Assembly (NCBI GenBank): GCA_947450895.1 | Contig: CANFWT010000004.1 | Coordinates: 1 to 64,000 of the forward strand | Direction: 5' to 3' | DNA length: 64,000 nucleotides | From: Comamonadaceae bacterium | GTDB taxonomy: Bacteria; Pseudomonadota; Gammaproteobacteria; Burkholderiales; Burkholderiaceae_C | Shown: positions 9,104 through 18,375 of the stretch, in pieces | How positions within the stretch are numbered: the stretch's first letter is position 1 | How the letters are laid out: each line of letters opens with the position of its first letter | Translations under genes and position numbers: made by a program | The notes under the pieces: generated by a model | Told to the model about the DNA's origin: nothing | Databases searched by the model: none | Seen by the model: only the letters and a program-made list of their open reading frames with translations

Positions 9104-10302
9104 AAGAGCCGATGGTGCTGAAGATAATATGCTTCACCCGCGCTCGATACCCGATCCGCGAGAGCCAAATCACCCAAGAGTTGGGAAACAGCTTTTGCGA
9201 ATTCAGCACCAGTCTGGGCGTGCAGATAGTGAACACCTGATCTCACCGCCAATCCTCTGACGCCTTCCTGGGAGGCTATAACGGGTCGGCGATGGGCGAA
9301 TGCCTCGATTACTTTCAGTTTGGTACCGCCACCGGCCCACAGGGGTACCAGAATGGCATCCGCATTTGTGTAGTGTTCTGCAAGCTCATCCGTATCGGGA
9401 AAAAATTCGACGCGACCGGACGCTTCCATACGGCTGACCAGCGCTTTGGGCGCACGCCTCCCCACAACACGAAATGTCCACGGCCTTGTCAGGCATTGCT
9501 CCAAGATTGGTTGAATCTCATTTAAGAGATAAAACACTGCCTCTTGGTTAGGCGGATAGTCGAGCCCACCCACGAAAACAAAGCGGGCTGTATCGGTTTG
9601 GCTTAGCCCTCGTTCAGGGATGTGTTGGGGGCATTCAACCCTATTGGGTCGAACTGCAATGTTAGGAATACCTCTGTAACTCAAGCGTTGTGCATCTTCT
9701 TTCGCTGCGAGCCAAACCGAATGGTAGCCTTTGACTATGGCGCGCTCAAGCAATGCATATTGCATCGAGGCCATCAAAGACCTTAGCGACTCCTTGGGTC
9801 TTCGCATGCGGGCGAGGCATCGAGCGACACTTAAACGCGTCTGCGACTCGAGATCATCCATGTCGAGATCAAACCTGGTATCTGTGCAAAGGCTTGCAAT
9901 TGACTGTCCTAAATCATGCAAATAAAACCTGAAAACAACGACACGTTTTACGGATTTATGTCCAAGCCGTCCGACCAAGTTACGCATGTTGGTCATGCCT
10001 TGTGGGTAAAACCAATCTACAACCAGACCTCGGAAAAATAGGCCACATGGTGGGCAGAGAAGTCCAATAGCCCGTAGTAAGCGATTGGGGGAAAAAATAC
10101 CGTCTGTGACGGGCCAGACACCTGCGGCAGGGTAATTAGGTGGAATATCTTGCACATCAAACTTGCCAGCTACCAAGACATGAACCTGATGGTCGCAGCT
10201 AAGCTCAAGGAGCCAGTCCCATGCGCGCAAAGCCCGACCTGAGCAGTTTGGCAAAGGTAGTACCGGAGTCAGCAAGATAGCATGGTCTTTAGAGGCACGC
10301 AT
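9100..10302 (-). CDS. Glycosyltransferase (GT4-like, exopolysaccharide type)
   Basis: A 400-residue GT-B protein resembling sugar transferases of exopolysaccharide loci. The first domain starts ILLTPVLPLPNCSGRALRAWDWL. The second has RFVFVGGLDYPPNQEAV, then VEFFPDTDELAEHYTNADAILVPLWAGGGTKLKVIEAFAHRRPV, a conserved pattern (GGGTKLK, EAFA) of this subgroup. The start at 10302 lies 8 bases after the end of the ABC exporter. It ends in a 4-base overlap with the next glycosyltransferase. No signal peptide or membrane helix was seen. The specific sugar is unknown. Confidence 0.82.
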   Translation of the reverse strand: MRASKDHAILLTPVLPLPNCSGRALRAWDWLLELSCDHQVHVLVAGKFDVQDIPPNYPAAGVWPVTDGIFSPNRLLRAIGLLCPPCGLFFRGLVVDWFYPQGMTNMRNLVGRLGHKSVKRVVVFRFYLHDLGQSIASLCTDTRFDLDMDDLESQTRLSVARCLARMRRPKESLRSLMASMQYALLERAIVKGYHSVWLAAKEDAQRLSYRGIPNIAVRPNRVECPQHIPERGLSQTDTARFVFVGGLDYPPNQEAVFYLLNEIQPILEQCLTRPWTFRVVGRRAPKALVSRMEASGRVEFFPDTDELAEHYTNADAILVPLWAGGGTKLKVIEAFAHRRPVIASQEGVRGLAVRSGVHYLHAQTGAEFAKAVSQLLGDLALADRVSSAGEAYYLQHHRLL

Positions 10303-10310
10303 GGCTGCAC

Positions 10311-12044
10311 TTATTGGACTGCGCTGCTACCGCATCTATCAATGCCAAGAGAAATGACTTGATCGGCAAATCGAAGGCAAGCATGGCGGTGAGTGACAAA
10401 TACCACGCTCATATTGGGCCTTGCATGTTTCACGGCGGACAACACTTGGGTCTCTGTCGCCTCGTCGAGTCCTGAAGTTGCCTCGTCGAGCAGCAAAAGA
10501 TCCGGATGACGGTAGAGCGCCCGAGCCAATGCCAAACGCTGTCGTTCACCGCCTGACAATTGCGTTCCATCGGTCCCAACCCGCGCACTATGCCCCAGAG
10601 GCAGCATGGATACCATTTGTTTTAAGCAAGATAACTCTAAGGCTTGATCTATCTTGGCAGGGTCGCCGGCATCGAAGCCAAATACGACGTTGTCCGCAAT
10701 GGTGCCATCAAGCAATGCGACTTGTTGGGGAAGGTAGGCGACCCTAGGTGGGCGGTCCTCAGACCAAGCATGAATAACACTCCCCGATTGCGGCGTGTTA
10801 ATTCCACAAAGCAGTTCCATTACGGTACTCTTGCCAACGCCCGACGGTCCGGTGAGTGCAAGCCATGATGGATGGTTCATCCTCAGGTTTATATTTTCCA
10901 CCACCGGTCGCTGGTCAGACAAATGGTGGAACGTCACATTTTTCAGCGCAAAGAAAGACTGAGTTGTTGCCACAGCTCCAATGCCGATATGTTTGGTATC
11001 CCTTGCTGCTGCCCAAGTGAACTCTTGCAAAACCAATTCCATATTCACTATCGAACCCGCCAATACCGCTCCTGTGCTCAACAGATTAATCATCGCCGGC
11101 ATCAAAGCACGCACGACAAACGCGTAGAAAATGATTTGCGGTAACAGATCAGCAATCGGTCGTTCCAAAAAAACCCATGCTGAGATAAGTGTCAGCAAGA
11201 CAGAAAACAATCCGAATTCGAGCACCATGCGGGGCAGGTTGGGCATAAAACTGAGTCGGCGATTGGAGTACGCCACACTGTCAAGCGCCCGATCCAACTG
11301 GTCAAGGAAAAAGCGCTCCAGCCCATAAATACGAATCTCTCGAAAAGAACCCAGACATTCCGCTAGCCCGATGTTCCAGCGCTGGGTAGCAAGCTCGCGT
11401 TCATGCGCAAATTTATTCTGTGCCCTCCCGATTAACTGCTGGCTGCCAATGCCAAGTATGAGCATGCAGACACACAGACCGAAGGCAACGAGGGCGTCAT
11501 GCCACAGAAGGACTGCAGTTAGGAACAGCAGCATCAGCGTGGATGAAATCAAAGCGACTGCTTGTTGGCTGACATAAGAGGCGTCAATCGCAGTGGTAAA
11601 GCATCGACGAAGGTAGTGCGCGCGATGTTGAGACTGAAAGCTAGCCCAATCCAGATGCAGATACCCCCGAAGGAGACGACTAACGGTGTCCCGTTGCACC
11701 TTTTGATGAAAGTTCGACGTGGTCCATGTTAGAAGCCCCTGGGCCACAAATTTCAGGGTGATTAAAAGGAACAAAAATCCGCTCAGGGCCAAGGTGATCG
11801 GCCAACCGTCTAACATTTTCACCACGGCTGCAGGGCATTTGCCGCCCACGCACTGCACATACGGAACCACTGCGACAGCGACCAGCATTTCTACCAACGA
11901 CAGCGCTGCCGCCCAGAGCGACACCAAGAAAAGTAGGCGCTTATGGTGAGGGGCCAGAAATTCCTGGAGCACTTTGGCGAGGGATTGTGCATGCGCCAGA
12001 AATAGGGGTTTTGTAAGGTCAGGTTTTGTCATGAACGCAGCCAA
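10311..12044 (-). CDS. ABC transporter, fused permease and ATPase (PglK/MsbA-like flippase)
   Basis: A 577-residue half-transporter: an N-terminal exporter-type membrane domain of about six helices (residues ~35-330) followed by a nucleotide-binding domain. Walker A reads GPSGVGKST, the signature LSGGERQRLA, and Walker B LLLLDEATSGLDE with the switch histidine in FVTHRH. Such proteins dimerise in the inner membrane. Within a glycosyltransferase operon the likely cargo is a lipid-linked oligosaccharide, as for PglK, although peptide or lipid export cannot be excluded. Its start overlaps the upstream glycosyltransferase by 16 bases. A nearby in-frame ATG at 12032 (MTKPDL) is an alternative start. 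Confidence 0.85.
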   Translation of the reverse strand: MAAFMTKPDLTKPLFLAHAQSLAKVLQEFLAPHHKRLLFLVSLWAAALSLVEMLVAVAVVPYVQCVGGKCPAAVVKMLDGWPITLALSGFLFLLITLKFVAQGLLTWTTSNFHQKVQRDTVSRLLRGYLHLDWASFQSQHRAHYLRRCFTTAIDASYVSQQAVALISSTLMLLFLTAVLLWHDALVAFGLCVCMLILGIGSQQLIGRAQNKFAHERELATQRWNIGLAECLGSFREIRIYGLERFFLDQLDRALDSVAYSNRRLSFMPNLPRMVLEFGLFSVLLTLISAWVFLERPIADLLPQIIFYAFVVRALMPAMINLLSTGAVLAGSIVNMELVLQEFTWAAARDTKHIGIGAVATTQSFFALKNVTFHHLSDQRPVVENINLRMNHPSWLALTGPSGVGKSTVMELLCGINTPQSGSVIHAWSEDRPPRVAYLPQQVALLDGTIADNVVFGFDAGDPAKIDQALELSCLKQMVSMLPLGHSARVGTDGTQLSGGERQRLALARALYRHPDLLLLDEATSGLDEATETQVLSAVKHARPNMSVVFVTHRHACLRFADQVISLGIDRCGSSAVQ

Positions 12045-12925
12045 GATCTCGCAGCGCGCGCCGAACGAAGCAACATCAACTCCAGGTGCTGAGATTGATA
12101 ATCAAGACGATTTCCGAGTGCATCGCCCGGCAGGTGGACCCTCGCGTGATGGGCATATGTCGAGGTGGCATGGCGAACGTAGTCAACCGTCAGGAGTCCT
12201 GCATGGAAACAGCTGAAATCCCTTCGATTTCTTTCGTACCAAAGGTGATTCCACATATGGAGGCTATAGGATGCGCTCGGCAAATTGACATAGCGTAAAA
12301 ATAGATCATCAATACCTTCGGGAGAGTGATCAAGTGCGTAGAAGGAAATCTCTGGCTCTACTGACAGAAGTTCAGGATGCTTATGGGCAATTCGACAGGG
12401 TAAAAGTGTCGAGTGATTGCTCCAACTTCCGTCGAATGCCTCACGCATGCCATCGATCCACAAACGACAAAAATCCGAACCCGGGCTTGCGCCGATCCAT
12501 GCATTGCAAAGTGACTCAGTAGCTCCTGTGGGAGGTCTTTCCTCGCCAAGAATAAATTGACGGGAAAACCAATCTTTCGGAATAGCATTCAAAAATAAGG
12601 TGTCGATGTCTGCATAAATCCCGCCCTCTTCCAACAATATCTGGAGTCGTGCAAAGTCTGCCAGGTGCGCATAGCGATATGGGTTGATGGTGGTATCCTG
12701 ATATGCGTACTCAGTTACAAATCTATTAGGTTCGATCCGCCGTAGCTGGATCTCGGGCTTTATTCTGTCCCACCATTCCCCCCAAGGCTCATGGTAAAAA
12801 TGAAAATATACGACATCCGGATGATTAACTTCGATGCATGACTTAATGCACAAGTAATACATTAAATGAAATGGTGCGGTTTGTTCACGCAAACCAAACA
12901 CGAAGTGAAAGACATTCGGGATCAT
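12029..12925 (-). CDS. Glycosyltransferase with DXD motif (GT32/capsular synthesis type)
   Basis: A 298-residue GT-A fold transferase. It begins MIPNVFHFVFGL, the usual start of GT32-like proteins. It carries ARLQILLEEGGIYADIDTLF, where the D-I-D pair binds the metal and nucleotide sugar. The family includes Och1-like and capsular polysaccharide transferases and relatives of the TcdA/TcdB catalytic domain. It overlaps the GT4 gene upstream by 4 bases and the ABC exporter downstream by 16 bases. Lower GC and more A/T-ending codons than in flanking housekeeping genes are visible here and in the next two genes, compatible with horizontal gain of this glycan locus. Confidence 0.82.
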   Translation of the reverse strand: MIPNVFHFVFGLREQTAPFHLMYYLCIKSCIEVNHPDVVYFHFYHEPWGEWWDRIKPEIQLRRIEPNRFVTEYAYQDTTINPYRYAHLADFARLQILLEEGGIYADIDTLFLNAIPKDWFSRQFILGEERPPTGATESLCNAWIGASPGSDFCRLWIDGMREAFDGSWSNHSTLLPCRIAHKHPELLSVEPEISFYALDHSPEGIDDLFLRYVNLPSASYSLHMWNHLWYERNRRDFSCFHAGLLTVDYVRHATSTYAHHARVHLPGDALGNRLDYQSQHLELMLLRSARAARSWLRS

Positions 12926-14115
12926 TCAGACTCCCTTGCAGTCAGTGCCCGTAACAGAGTTGCCAAAACGATGTCTGCGGAAAATGTAGATTCGATTTTG
13001 AGTGCCTGCTGAGCCGCACGATCATTGGCTAGTTTTCTGTTCTCAAACACTTCGCGCATCTGGCGCGCGGCGTGATTAATCGAAGGCTCAGCCCAGAGAT
13101 CCGACGCGCGGTAATTGGCGGACCACGTGGGCTCATGTACCGGTACCATCTCGTGGCTGACCAGATATGCCAAATCAGGGTCTACGTAGTCGAGCTGGCC
13201 GCCATATCCGGTCATGATCAATGGCTTTCCAAGGCGTGCGGCCTCGAATGCCCCAAGTCCCCAGCCTTCGGTCCGTGTCAAGGAAGTGAAGCAGTCTCCC
13301 CTTTCGTGTAACGCCATGATCTCTTGATCAGAAAGCGATTCATCGGCAATGAGCACAACCGGTGCGCGGTCAGCATGGCGGCTTGCCATGGCCTGCATCG
13401 ACTGCAGTGTTGATGGGTTACGAAGTCGAAACCCGTTATACCAGTGGCGATGAAATCGCGTAATGTCTCTGGGGCTGGTCTTAACGACCATCACTGTTTT
13501 ATCATTGGAATTAAAAGCCCTCCAATAAGCCTCCAGTGCCAAATAAGGCGCTTTTCGATTCGACCAATAGGCAATATTATAAAAAATGAATCGATTATCG
13601 AGATCTTCAATTTTCTTAAGGCGTGACCTTATCGATTGTCTATCTACATCAGTGGGCGGATCAATATTTTCGAACTGGGAGATATGAGGCACTACGTGAA
13701 TTGGAACGGTGACGCCAGATTTTTTAAAAACTTCTACATTCCACTGACAAGGAACCAGTACTCCATCAAGACGGTTAAGGATATCGGGCCAATGATTGGG
13801 TAGCCTTTCTAGCTCCCAAACGGTATATCCTAAAACTCGCCGACCCAGTGCCCGCTCGCGCTCGATCCAATACGGATAGTATTCGGGAACAGTGTGTATT
13901 AAAACCGTATCATAATTAATATCCCGATTACAAACTTTAGTGAGAATCGGGCAAGGCCAACTCGTTTTGTCAGAGATCTCATAGTCACCCTTGCGCGTCA
14001 GCATTGGTGTCCAGGTCAAATCAATTCCTGCTTTTATCAGAACCCGAAGATAAGATTTAGCAGCGATCGCATATCCTGTTGCATCCCCCCAAGAGATATA
14101 CCTTAGCGAACGCAT
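12922..14115 (-). CDS. Glycosyltransferase family 4 protein
   Basis: A 397-residue glycosyltransferase. The N-terminal part includes RYISWGDATGYAIAAKSYL and LGYTVWELERLPNHWP, features of a GT4 subgroup found in O-antigen and exopolysaccharide clusters. The C-terminal part has FYNIAYWSNRKAPYLALEA and CFTSLTRTEGWGLGAFEAARLGKP, a clear donor-binding segment with the E-G-W-G-L-G-A-F-E pattern. It lies one base after the GT2 gene and overlaps the next gene by 4 bases. The acceptor and sugar are unknown. Confidence 0.82.
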   Translation of the reverse strand: MRSLRYISWGDATGYAIAAKSYLRVLIKAGIDLTWTPMLTRKGDYEISDKTSWPCPILTKVCNRDINYDTVLIHTVPEYYPYWIERERALGRRVLGYTVWELERLPNHWPDILNRLDGVLVPCQWNVEVFKKSGVTVPIHVVPHISQFENIDPPTDVDRQSIRSRLKKIEDLDNRFIFYNIAYWSNRKAPYLALEAYWRAFNSNDKTVMVVKTSPRDITRFHRHWYNGFRLRNPSTLQSMQAMASRHADRAPVVLIADESLSDQEIMALHERGDCFTSLTRTEGWGLGAFEAARLGKPLIMTGYGGQLDYVDPDLAYLVSHEMVPVHEPTWSANYRASDLWAEPSINHAARQMREVFENRKLANDRAAQQALKIESTFSADIVLATLLRALTARESE

Positions 14116-14116
14116 T

Positions 14117-15004
14117 TCATCGCCTCTTACGTTTAAGACGGAAGGCGAAAATTCCAGAGATAAATCCTTGAAACAGCCCCGCCAAGCGCGCAGCGAAAGC
14201 CGCGCTGCGCCATCCCTGAAGTGTCAGCATTTGCAAAATGGCTGAAACCATAGTTCGTCCTCCCCAATACAGTATGTGAGCTTGCAGGCTTTTGGCGATC
14301 AGACCCCCATCTCCCCGCGCATACTCATAGAAGCGCTTTACAGCCCATCGATTCCAGGGTGGAATTTTTGTCGGGTGGCGCATTCGAATACGAGGACTGT
14401 AACAAGTGCCAACGCTCCCAAACTCGGTATACAACCTGTTCATCAAGTCCATGCCTTCTGCGGCAGGAAACGCGGCCCCAGGGCCGAAAAATTCATCAAA
14501 CCCTTTGACCTGGAGAAAGATATCACGTCGAATGAACAGGGTTGCCTCCGTCAGACATCCAAACATATTCCAGCGGTCAAACGCAGTTTTGTCCGCCTTC
14601 CAGCGTAATACGTTTGGGGCGCCCGATTCATCAACAGTTTGTCCCGTAATAACTTGTAATGAGGTGTCGCATGCTAAACGATCTACTTCTAAAAGGGTAT
14701 CTGGAAAAAATAGGCAATCATCATCGGGAAATCCAAGCCACTGGCCTCGCGCTGCGTGAGCACCTACATTTCGCGCCCGACTCGCTCCGATGAAATCAAC
14801 CCGAATATGTACTATATCTAATTGATTTTTGAATCGATTAACGACATTTACGAGGTGGGCATCCTCATTTTGATCAACCACAATGATTTCAAAGGATGGA
14901 CTGTCCTTCAAATCCGCCATGCTGGCAAGGCAACTTTCAAGGTCCCCATCGTCTCGAAGTGTGGCGATAACCAGCGAGAATAGAAAATTTTTTCTTAAAC
15001 GCAT
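14117..15004 (-). CDS. Glycosyltransferase family 2 protein
   Basis: First gene of the glycan operon, a GT-A fold family 2 transferase of about 295 residues. It has SLVIATLRDD at the N-terminus, the FEIIVVDQNEDAH strand, GASRARNVGA, and the metal-binding acidic triplet in GFPDDDCLFFPDT. A weakly hydrophobic C-terminal stretch may contact the membrane. I placed the start at the ATG at 15004 (MRLRKNF), where family similarity begins. A GTG at 15088 would add 28 residues that do not resemble the family. No good Shine-Dalgarno sequence is visible for either. The region upstream is AT-rich. Confidence 0.78.
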   Translation of the reverse strand: MRLRKNFLFSLVIATLRDDGDLESCLASMADLKDSPSFEIIVVDQNEDAHLVNVVNRFKNQLDIVHIRVDFIGASRARNVGAHAARGQWLGFPDDDCLFFPDTLLEVDRLACDTSLQVITGQTVDESGAPNVLRWKADKTAFDRWNMFGCLTEATLFIRRDIFLQVKGFDEFFGPGAAFPAAEGMDLMNRLYTEFGSVGTCYSPRIRMRHPTKIPPWNRWAVKRFYEYARGDGGLIAKSLQAHILYWGGRTMVSAILQMLTLQGWRSAAFAARLAGLFQGFISGIFAFRLKRKRR

Positions 15005-15561
15005 CGCCACAATTTCTAGAATACTTTCATGTATAAAGGGATGAAATTTTACCGAACTTTTTTGCCAATATCGACGTAGCCAATGCACATGGCCGCGTCA
15101 ACGAAGCAGTCCGCCCCACTGCGGATCCAGCCTAGGGCAGCTACCAGCGCATCGTTTTCTTTAGCCCCAACCTGCTTGATGAACTTGGAACATATGTACG
15201 CCCGGTCAAATGCAGAGACACGAACTGGCTTTCTCTCCCCCAAAAATGAACCGTGTTCAGGGTCCGCTGCCCACACGCGGACCTAGGTCGGCATGGGGCG
15301 CGCCCGCCGTGCAGCGGGCCAAAGAAACGCCTAAGCGGGTCGATAGGTGCCAGACCTCGTCGGCACCGTAGACTTGGAGCCTAAGTTGCCAGACGTGGTC
15401 AATGGGCCAAGAATTTTCCAACGCCCAATCCAGCCAGCGATTAGCGGAACTATAATTACGTTTAAATTATTATTTATTTTTAATTTAATAAAATATTATT
15501 AACATTTTTTTCTAAAATCCGCGATTAAGCAAAAAAATAATATCGTCTTGAACTTTCCCGC
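15005..15561. other. Divergent intergenic region between glycan operon and ABC importer
   Basis: About 557 bases without a supported gene. A 75-codon minus-strand frame at 15049-15276 with a GTG start reads like protein in composition, but I recognise no family and it overlaps the alternative N-terminus of the GT2 gene, so I do not call it. From about 15445 to 15545 the sequence turns very AT-rich, with long T and A runs (for example TTATTATTTATTTTTAATTT). This probably holds the promoter of the ABC importer and is a likely target of an H-NS-like silencer. Confidence 0.5.
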
Positions 15562-16737
15562 ATGAAACTTTCAACTATCACTGCCATCGCGATCACCTTG
15601 GGTGTTTCCACTTGGACCCATGCCGACTGGTCACAGACCCAAAACCAAGCCAAAGGCCAAACGGTGTATTTCAATGCCTGGGGTGGAAGCGAGGCGAGCA
15701 ATGCCTACATCGCCTGGGCCGCTAAGGAAGCCAAGACTCGTTATGGCATTGACGTTCGGCACGTCAAAATCACGGATACCGCTGAAGTGGTCAAGCGGAT
15801 ACAAACTGAGGTGGCTGCCGGGCGCACTGGCGACGGCTCTGTCGACCTGGTTTGGGTCAATGGTGAAAACTTCCGAAAGCTCAAAAATGGTGGACTGCTT
15901 TTTGGTCCGTGGGCGCAAAGCCTACCCAACTGGGAATTAGTCGATTTAAACAAGCCAGTGCGCACAGATTTTTCCGTGCCTACCGAAGGTTATGAGGCGC
16001 CCTGGGGCACGGCGCAGCTCACCTTCATTGCCGACGGCGCCAAAACGCCCACACCGCCACGCTCAGCTGTCGATTTGTTGGCGTTTGCCAAAGCCCATCC
16101 GGGGCGATTGAGCTACCCTAAGCCGCCTGATTTCCATGGAACGACTTTTGTCAAGCAGATGTTGATGGAGTTGGTGCCCAACAAAGCGGTATTTCAACAA
16201 CCCGTGACCCCAGCAGCTTTTGCCGCAGCAACGCAGCCGCTGTGGGCCTATTTGGACCAGCTGCATCCCAGCCTGTGGCGCAATGGCAAGTCCTTTCCGG
16301 CCAGTGCCGCCGAGATGCACCGCATGCTGGGCGATCGTGAACTCAATATTTCGATCACGTTCAACCCCAACGAGGCGGCTAATCTGATTGCCAGTAAACA
16401 ACTGCCCGCCAGCGCCTACAGTTTTGGATTGAAAGGCGGCACCATTGGGAACGTTCATTTTGTGGCGATACCTGTGAATGCCCGCGCCAAGGCGGGAGCA
16501 CAGGTGTTTGCCAACTTCCTGCTCTCTGCAGAAGCACAGACCCGCAAGGCAGACATCACCGTATGGGGGGATAGCACGGTTTTGGATATCAACAAACTTC
16601 CGTCTGTTTCACAGGCTATGCTGCGCAAAACAGCCCCTGGCGCATTGAGTGAGGCCGTGCCAACCTTGCCTGAACCGCACGCCAGCTGGGTGGAGGCGTT
16701 GGAGGCCGAGTGGCTCAAGCGTTACGGCGCGCGCTAG
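15562..16737 (+). CDS. ABC transporter substrate-binding protein, YnjB family
   Basis: A 391-residue periplasmic solute-binding protein. The signal peptide is about residues 1-21 (MKLSTITAIA..., with a cut after THA). The mature part has VYFNAWGGSEASNAYI near its start and DLVWVNGENFRKLKN around residue 95-110, both typical of E. coli YnjB. The gene overlaps the permease gene by 28 bases and the ATPase follows, giving the ynjBCD order. The YnjB family is distantly related to thiamine- and iron-binding proteins. Its ligand is not known. The AT-rich stretch directly upstream is the probable promoter. Confidence 0.85.
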   Translation: MKLSTITAIAITLGVSTWTHADWSQTQNQAKGQTVYFNAWGGSEASNAYIAWAAKEAKTRYGIDVRHVKITDTAEVVKRIQTEVAAGRTGDGSVDLVWVNGENFRKLKNGGLLFGPWAQSLPNWELVDLNKPVRTDFSVPTEGYEAPWGTAQLTFIADGAKTPTPPRSAVDLLAFAKAHPGRLSYPKPPDFHGTTFVKQMLMELVPNKAVFQQPVTPAAFAAATQPLWAYLDQLHPSLWRNGKSFPASAAEMHRMLGDRELNISITFNPNEAANLIASKQLPASAYSFGLKGGTIGNVHFVAIPVNARAKAGAQVFANFLLSAEAQTRKADITVWGDSTVLDINKLPSVSQAMLRKTAPGALSEAVPTLPEPHASWVEALEAEWLKRYGAR

Positions 16738-18374
16738 CGCGGCGCGCCCTACCACAGCCCCCTGGCAACCGCCAGGGCCTACCCTGGGGATGGCTGTCTG
16801 CGGTTCCGGTCTTGCTTATCTTTGGCCCCTTGCTGCCGGGGCTTTTTTGGGCTTTGGGTCCGGCATTGGACGCCACGGTGTGGCAATCACTGTGGATTGA
16901 CGGGCAATGGGCGCAGGCCCTGCGCTCGACCCTGATCTCCAGTGTTCTCGCAACGGTGCTGGCGTGCGCCATGGCCGCCGCGTTGGCCACGCTGCATTAC
17001 CCAAGCAGGTTGTGGATGTCGCTCCAACGTCGCTTGCCACTGCTGCTGTCCGTGCCGCACGCTGCATTCGCCCTTGGCTTGTTTTTCTTGATAGCTCCAT
17101 CTGGTTGGTTGGCACGGGTTATCGCCCATGCCACGCAATGGGCGGCGCCACCCGAATGGGTCACCGTGCAGGACCCCTACGGGCTGAGCCTCGCGTTGGC
17201 GCTGTGCATAAAAGAAAGCTGGTTTTTGCTGTGGGTGATAGCGGCGGTGTTGGGTGAACAAGCCGTCTCGCGTCAGATGGTCATGGGCCGCGCGCTGGGA
17301 TACAGCCGCACGCAAACATGGGTGTTGATTTTGTGGCCGCAGTTGCTACCGCGCTTTGGGTGGCCTGTACTGGCGGTGTTCGCCTACGGTCTTTCGGTGG
17401 TGGACATGGCCATCATTTTGGGACCGAGTACGCCCCCCACTTTGGCAGTTTTGATCTGGCGCTGGTTGAGTAACCCTGATCCTGCGGTCCAGGCACGCGG
17501 CAGCGCGGCATCGCTGATTTTGTTGATCGTGCTGCTGTCTTGTGGCCTTGCTGTGCGAAGTCTCGGGTTGCTATTGAAACTGCGTCAACCCTATCCGCCA
17601 GGGCTGCGCAAGCCCGCCGCGAGTCGGCCTTGGTGCAGGCGGCGCACGCCCCATTTCCTGGTAGGTTATGCGGTGGTAGCGGTGTTGTTGCTTTGGTCTT
17701 TCGCACAGGAATGGTTTTTTCCGGCGCTGCTGCCTGTTGCCTTCTCGCTGGAGTATTGGCAAAAGGCTGATTGGTCTGCGTTTTGGACGACCTTATGGCT
17801 CGCTACCGCCGCGTGTTTGCTATGCATGCCCGCGGTGCTGGTGTGGCTGGAATGGGGCCCCAAGCGGCTGAACGCCCTGCTCTACCTGCCATTGATCTTG
17901 CCCGCCTTGCCATTGGCAGCCGGACAATACGCCGCTTTGCTGCATGTACGGCTGGACGGCACTGCTGTCGCGCTGGTCTGGAGCCACCTGATGTGGGTGC
18001 TGCCTTACATGTTGCTCACCCTCGTCGGGCCCTATCGAGCGTTTGATATGCGCCTTATGACCAGTGCCCGAGCGTTAGGATATTCGCCTTGGCAGGCCTG
18101 CTTGGCAGTGAAATGGCCCATGCTCTCGCGCCCCATCTTGGCGACGCTAGCGGTCGGTTTTGCGGTAAGCGTGGCGCAATACCTGCCCACCTTGTTTGCC
18201 GGGGGTGGTCGTTTCACCACGGTCACGACAGAAGCTGTGGCACTGGGTGCAGGCGGCAACCGACGCGTATTGGCGGTGCAGGCATTGCTGCAAATCGCCT
18301 TGCCCCTGGCCGCCTTTGGCTTGGCTGCGGCCAGCGCGTATTGGCTTGGGCGACATCGAAAAGGATTGCGTTGA
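16710..18374 (+). CDS. ABC transporter permease, YnjC family (fused two-domain)
   Basis: A 554-residue inner-membrane permease with about twelve hydrophobic helices, two BindingProteinDependent-transport permease domains in one chain as in YnjC and ThiP/FbpB. The EAA-like loops are around GRALGYSRTQTW (first half) and ARALGYSPWQACLAVKWP (second half). The start is a GTG at 16710 inside the end of the binding-protein gene. No other in-frame start lies before the first helix (LSAVPVLLIFGPLLPG). Its stop at 18372-18374 is one base before the ATPase start. The transported solute is unknown. Confidence 0.85.
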   Translation: MAQALRRALARRALPQPPGNRQGLPWGWLSAVPVLLIFGPLLPGLFWALGPALDATVWQSLWIDGQWAQALRSTLISSVLATVLACAMAAALATLHYPSRLWMSLQRRLPLLLSVPHAAFALGLFFLIAPSGWLARVIAHATQWAAPPEWVTVQDPYGLSLALALCIKESWFLLWVIAAVLGEQAVSRQMVMGRALGYSRTQTWVLILWPQLLPRFGWPVLAVFAYGLSVVDMAIILGPSTPPTLAVLIWRWLSNPDPAVQARGSAASLILLIVLLSCGLAVRSLGLLLKLRQPYPPGLRKPAASRPWCRRRTPHFLVGYAVVAVLLLWSFAQEWFFPALLPVAFSLEYWQKADWSAFWTTLWLATAACLLCMPAVLVWLEWGPKRLNALLYLPLILPALPLAAGQYAALLHVRLDGTAVALVWSHLMWVLPYMLLTLVGPYRAFDMRLMTSARALGYSPWQACLAVKWPMLSRPILATLAVGFAVSVAQYLPTLFAGGGRFTTVTTEAVALGAGGNRRVLAVQALLQIALPLAAFGLAAASAYWLGRHRKGLR

Positions 18375-18375
18375 C

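Noticed and set aside
15049-15276. A 75-codon minus-strand frame with protein-like composition (GTG start) upstream of the GT2 gene
   Set aside because: No recognisable family, weak start, and it overlaps the alternative N-terminus of the GT2 gene. Kept only as a note on the intergenic region.
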